Assembly: GCA_014799585.1 (NCBI GenBank) | Contig: JAAVHU010000041.1 | Coordinates: 1-16,361, forward strand | DNA length: 16,361 nt | Origin: Clostridiales bacterium | GTDB taxonomy: Bacteria; Bacillota; Clostridia; Oscillospirales; Acutalibacteraceae | Direction: 5' to 3' | In this document: piece after piece, positions 13,616 to 16,361 of the stretch | Numbering within the stretch: position 1 is the stretch's first letter | How the letters are laid out: each line of letters starts with the position of its first letter | The notes under the pieces: generated by a model | What the model saw: only the letters and a program-made list of their open reading frames with translations | Databases searched by the model: none | What the model was told of the DNA's origin: nothing | Translations under genes and position numbers: made by a program

Positions 13616-14995
13616 ATGAAAGAGGTTACCAAAAAAACTATAATAATCTTTTGCCTGCCTCAGTTTGCAGTAGGATTATTTACAACAATGCTTAACAATT
13701 ATTTAATCTATTTTTATCAGCCAACGGCAGCTTCAGGGCTTCCGACACTGATAACGCAGGGTTATGTACTTGCAGGAATTCTTACTGTTATTGGTCTTAT
13801 TAAAGCAGTTGGCCATGTTATAGATGCTGTTTCAGACCCTCTTGTTGCTTCAATAAGTGATAAATGCGGAAATAAAAACGGAAGAAGAATTCCGTTTATG
13901 AAATGGTTTGCCGTTCCTTTTGCTTTAAGTGCATTGCTTATTTTTTGGTCGCCGTCTACCAATCCTGTTTTCAACAACATATGGCTTGCAGTTTTCATTT
14001 GGGCATATTACATTTTTTATACTCTTTATATGGTGCCTCATAGTGCGTTGCTTCCTGAAATGGTTAAAAAAGAGGGTATGCTTGTTGATACATATACTTG
14101 GAATTCACTTTTCTTTGTTGTTGGCAGTATGCTTGGATATGCAACAACAGCAATTGTTGCTGTTATGAAAAGTGCAGGGCTTGAGCCGATTATGGCTTGG
14201 AGAATGACATTTCTTTGCTTTACTGTTATAGGCGTTGTTCTTCTTTTGTTGCCTGCTGTAGTTATAAAGGAAAAGGACTATGTAAGCTCTGTGCGTCCAA
14301 CAACTCCGCTTATGAAATCTCTTAAGCACGCTTTTTCAAATAAGCATTTCCGCCTTATAACTCTCGGTCAGCTTTTTGAGGGTACAGGTATGAGCTTTTT
14401 CCAAGCCTGCATTATGTATTATATAACAGAGCTTATGGGAATTCCTGAGGAAAAAGCAATTATAATTATGGCAACATCAATTATCGGTTCGCTTGTTATG
14501 TATCCGTTTATAAATAAATGGTCTAAGAAATCAGGAAAGCGAATTCCTATGATTGTTGGCTGTACTGTTTTTGCAATTGCTGAATTTGTAATCTTGCTTG
14601 TTGATGCGTTTCCAAAAGATAATGCAATGCTTGTTGCAGTTCTTTTTGCATTGTTTGTTTCGCTTCCGTTTGCAGTTCTTAATATTCTTCCGGGTTCAAT
14701 GATGGCTGATGTTATCAGATACGATACTGTTAAAACAGGAATTAATCAGGAAGGCACATTTGCTGCCGCTAAAAGCTTTGTAACTAAACTTGGAACATCT
14801 ATAGCAACTATGATTGTTCCTTCGCTTGTTGTAGTTGGTGCAGTTACAGGGGAAAGCGTAGGCAAGAAAGGATTGCTTTTAACTGCTATTGTTGGCGGTT
14901 TGTTTACCATTGGTGCTGTTATAGTATTTGTAATTTATAAGGAAAAAGAGGTTCTTGGTGTAATTCGTAATGCGGATAAGGAGAAAGTTAAATGA
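13616..14995 (+). CDS. GPH-family (MelB-like) sugar/cation symporter
   Basis: This 459-residue protein of the glycoside-pentoside-hexuronide:cation symporter family (MFS_2) has about twelve membrane helices. It takes up glycosides or uronides with Na+ or H+. The helix II signature DAVSDP at 70-75 keeps both aspartates (D70 and D74) that correspond to MelB D55 and D59, the cation site. It is followed by the loop DKCGNKNGRRIPF (82-94). A charged central loop (about 214-245) separates the two six-helix halves, and the C-terminal tail is cytoplasmic. The strong AAAGGAG site sets the start. Its stop overlaps the start of the M20 peptidase in ATGA. The substrate cannot be told from the sequence; the peptidase partner makes an amino-acid-linked or glycopeptide-like compound possible. 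Confidence 0.88.
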   Translation: MKEVTKKTIIIFCLPQFAVGLFTTMLNNYLIYFYQPTAASGLPTLITQGYVLAGILTVIGLIKAVGHVIDAVSDPLVASISDKCGNKNGRRIPFMKWFAVPFALSALLIFWSPSTNPVFNNIWLAVFIWAYYIFYTLYMVPHSALLPEMVKKEGMLVDTYTWNSLFFVVGSMLGYATTAIVAVMKSAGLEPIMAWRMTFLCFTVIGVVLLLLPAVVIKEKDYVSSVRPTTPLMKSLKHAFSNKHFRLITLGQLFEGTGMSFFQACIMYYITELMGIPEEKAIIIMATSIIGSLVMYPFINKWSKKSGKRIPMIVGCTVFAIAEFVILLVDAFPKDNAMLVAVLFALFVSLPFAVLNILPGSMMADVIRYDTVKTGINQEGTFAAAKSFVTKLGTSIATMIVPSLVVVGAVTGESVGKKGLLLTAIVGGLFTIGAVIVFVIYKEKEVLGVIRNADKEKVK

Positions 14996-16361
14996 TAGTT
15001 TTGTGTATTATTTTGGCTATTATTGTTGTTTTCATAGCTTCATTATTTATTAATACTGTAATTCAAACATCAAAAGCAAGAAAATTAACAGATGATAAAT
15101 CAGTTGTTTCAGATGATGAAATTAATTATTACACAGCAAGATTGCAGGAAATGATTAAATGCAAAACTGTTTCTGTTAAAAATTCATATGATGATACTGA
15201 ATTTGCAAAATTAAGAAATGTTATGGAAAATCTTTTTCCTGTTGTTCATAAAATGGCTGAAAAGCATATCTTTAGTGATGATTGCTGGATATATAAAATA
15301 AACGGAAAAGATACAAGCAGAAATATAATGCTTATGTCTCATCACGATGTTGTTGCGGCAGATGGTGAATGGGAGCATGAGCCGTTTTTAGCAGAAATAG
15401 CAGACGGAAAAATTTGGGGAAGAGGAACTGTTGATACAAAAACTCCTTTGTTTGCCGAGTTCTCTGCGCTTGAAGAATTGCTTTCAAACGGCTTTGAACC
15501 GCCGTGTAATATCTTTATAGGTTCTTCTCATAATGAAGAACTTGGCGGAGACGGCATTCCAACAGCGTTAGAATACTTCAAAGAAAAGGGAATAATCTTT
15601 GAGGTAATACTTGATGAAGGCGGAGCAGTTATAGATCCTCCGCTTGGCGGAATGAAATGCAGTAAATGCGCAATGGTGGCTGTTCACGAAAAGGGAAGAT
15701 ATAAGCTCAATTGCACTGCAACAGCCGAGAATGCTCACGCAAGCTTAACTGCTGTTTCCAAAGCTACTCCGATTGAAAGAATGGTTTCCTTCATAAATGA
15801 GATTAATACAAAAAATGTTTTTATTCGCAGACTTAATCCGCAGGTTACTGCAATGTTCAAATCTCTTGCACCGTATTGCGGTTTTCCTATGAATGTTCTT
15901 TTCAGCAACTTATGGCTCTTCGGCGGATTGCTTAAAAAGGTAATGCCGAAAATCAATGCGCAGGCAGGCGGACTTATAGGTTCAACCTGTGCTTTCAATA
16001 GTATTGAAGGAAGCACGGAAAGTAAAAGATGCTCCGTAACGGCAATGCTTAGAAGCGTTGATGAAGAAGATATGTTTAAGGATATTGAAGCAATTAAAGA
16101 AATTGCAAATAAATATGATGTTGAAGTATCCGTTTCTGATGAGTCTGAATATCACGGACCTGCCGATATGAACGAAGCTGCTTTTGCTTATACAATGGAT
16201 TGTATTGCAAAATCATTCCCTAAGTATCCTGCATCTCCGTTTATTCTTCCCGCGGGAACAGATGCAAGAACATTAACCGATATTTGCAAATGCGTTTTAA
16301 GGTTTGCACCGATAGAGCTTTCTGCTCAGCAGCTGGCTTCTGTTCATTCCGAAAATGAAAA
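14992..16361 (+). CDS. Membrane-anchored M20 family metallopeptidase (partial, 3' end outside the window)
   Basis: The frame opens at ATG 14992, overlapping the symporter stop, and is still open at the right edge (456 complete codons). Residues 1-24 form a hydrophobic N-terminal membrane segment. The di-zinc site of M20 peptidases is present: H117-x-D119 (SHHDVV), bridging D148 (GRGTVDTK), catalytic E182 and ligand E183 (HNEELGG), D208 (LDEGG) and the last ligand H452 (SVHSENE) just before the edge. A dimerisation/lid domain fits about 225-355. Length and layout resemble the carboxypeptidase PM20D1/CPS1-like branch, which hydrolyses small peptides or N-acyl amino acids. Little is missing, probably fewer than 30 residues. 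Coupling to the symporter suggests one handles what the other transports. Substrate unknown. Confidence 0.85.
   Translation, partial: MIVLCIILAIIVVFIASLFINTVIQTSKARKLTDDKSVVSDDEINYYTARLQEMIKCKTVSVKNSYDDTEFAKLRNVMENLFPVVHKMAEKHIFSDDCWIYKINGKDTSRNIMLMSHHDVVAADGEWEHEPFLAEIADGKIWGRGTVDTKTPLFAEFSALEELLSNGFEPPCNIFIGSSHNEELGGDGIPTALEYFKEKGIIFEVILDEGGAVIDPPLGGMKCSKCAMVAVHEKGRYKLNCTATAENAHASLTAVSKATPIERMVSFINEINTKNVFIRRLNPQVTAMFKSLAPYCGFPMNVLFSNLWLFGGLLKKVMPKINAQAGGLIGSTCAFNSIEGSTESKRCSVTAMLRSVDEEDMFKDIEAIKEIANKYDVEVSVSDESEYHGPADMNEAAFAYTMDCIAKSFPKYPASPFILPAGTDARTLTDICKCVLRFAPIELSAQQLASVHSENE

Overview
The window looks like chromosomal DNA from a low-GC Clostridia bacterium, most likely a gut Oscillospirales/Ruminococcaceae-type commensal. 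The reasons are AT-rich intergenic DNA, strong AGGAGG-type ribosome binding sites, sigma-A promoters of the TTGACA-17-TATAAT kind, CCA-encoded tRNAs, an oxygen-sensitive 2-hydroxyacyl-CoA dehydratase-type system, a clostridial TnpV gene, and genes for host or dietary glycan use. The species cannot be named from the sequence alone.

Layout. Positions 1-646 hold no convincing protein gene but contain a run of five hairpins; the last is followed by a T-tract on the minus strand and may be a self-terminating small RNA. Positions 647-3991 form a three-gene operon: a MarR regulator whose promoter carries a perfect 19-bp palindrome, a dehydratase-type iron-sulfur subunit, and a second such subunit fused to its own BadF/HgdC-type ATPase activator. 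A bidirectional terminator follows. An isolated TnpV gene (4108-4479, minus) is a remnant of, or hitchhiker from, a mobile element.

Positions 4587-8725 form a glycan module: an intracellular GH2 beta-mannosidase (minus) diverges from nanE-nanA (plus), which convert sialic acid towards N-acetylglucosamine 6-phosphate. The pairing fits scavenging from host N-glycans, although the kinase NanK and the transporter are not here. A secreted NlpC/P60 cell-wall hydrolase with five C-terminal fibronectin-like modules follows (8859-10904); it has a perfect consensus promoter and a candidate WalR box. A glutamine-dependent asparagine synthetase (10943-12763, minus) converges on it.

Positions 12830-13615 are an RNA-rich region: tRNA-Thr(UGU) and tRNA-Tyr(GUA) in one short operon with a terminator, then a roughly 120-bp multi-hairpin element whose edges resemble the tRNA-Tyr 3' end, then two tandem small-RNA genes. 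Each small RNA has its own consensus promoter, the same loop and a self-terminating stem. The two copies differ in sequence but keep the fold through compensatory base changes; this is the strongest candidate here for an undescribed system. The window closes with a GPH-family sugar/cation symporter overlapping a membrane-anchored M20 metallopeptidase that runs off the right edge.
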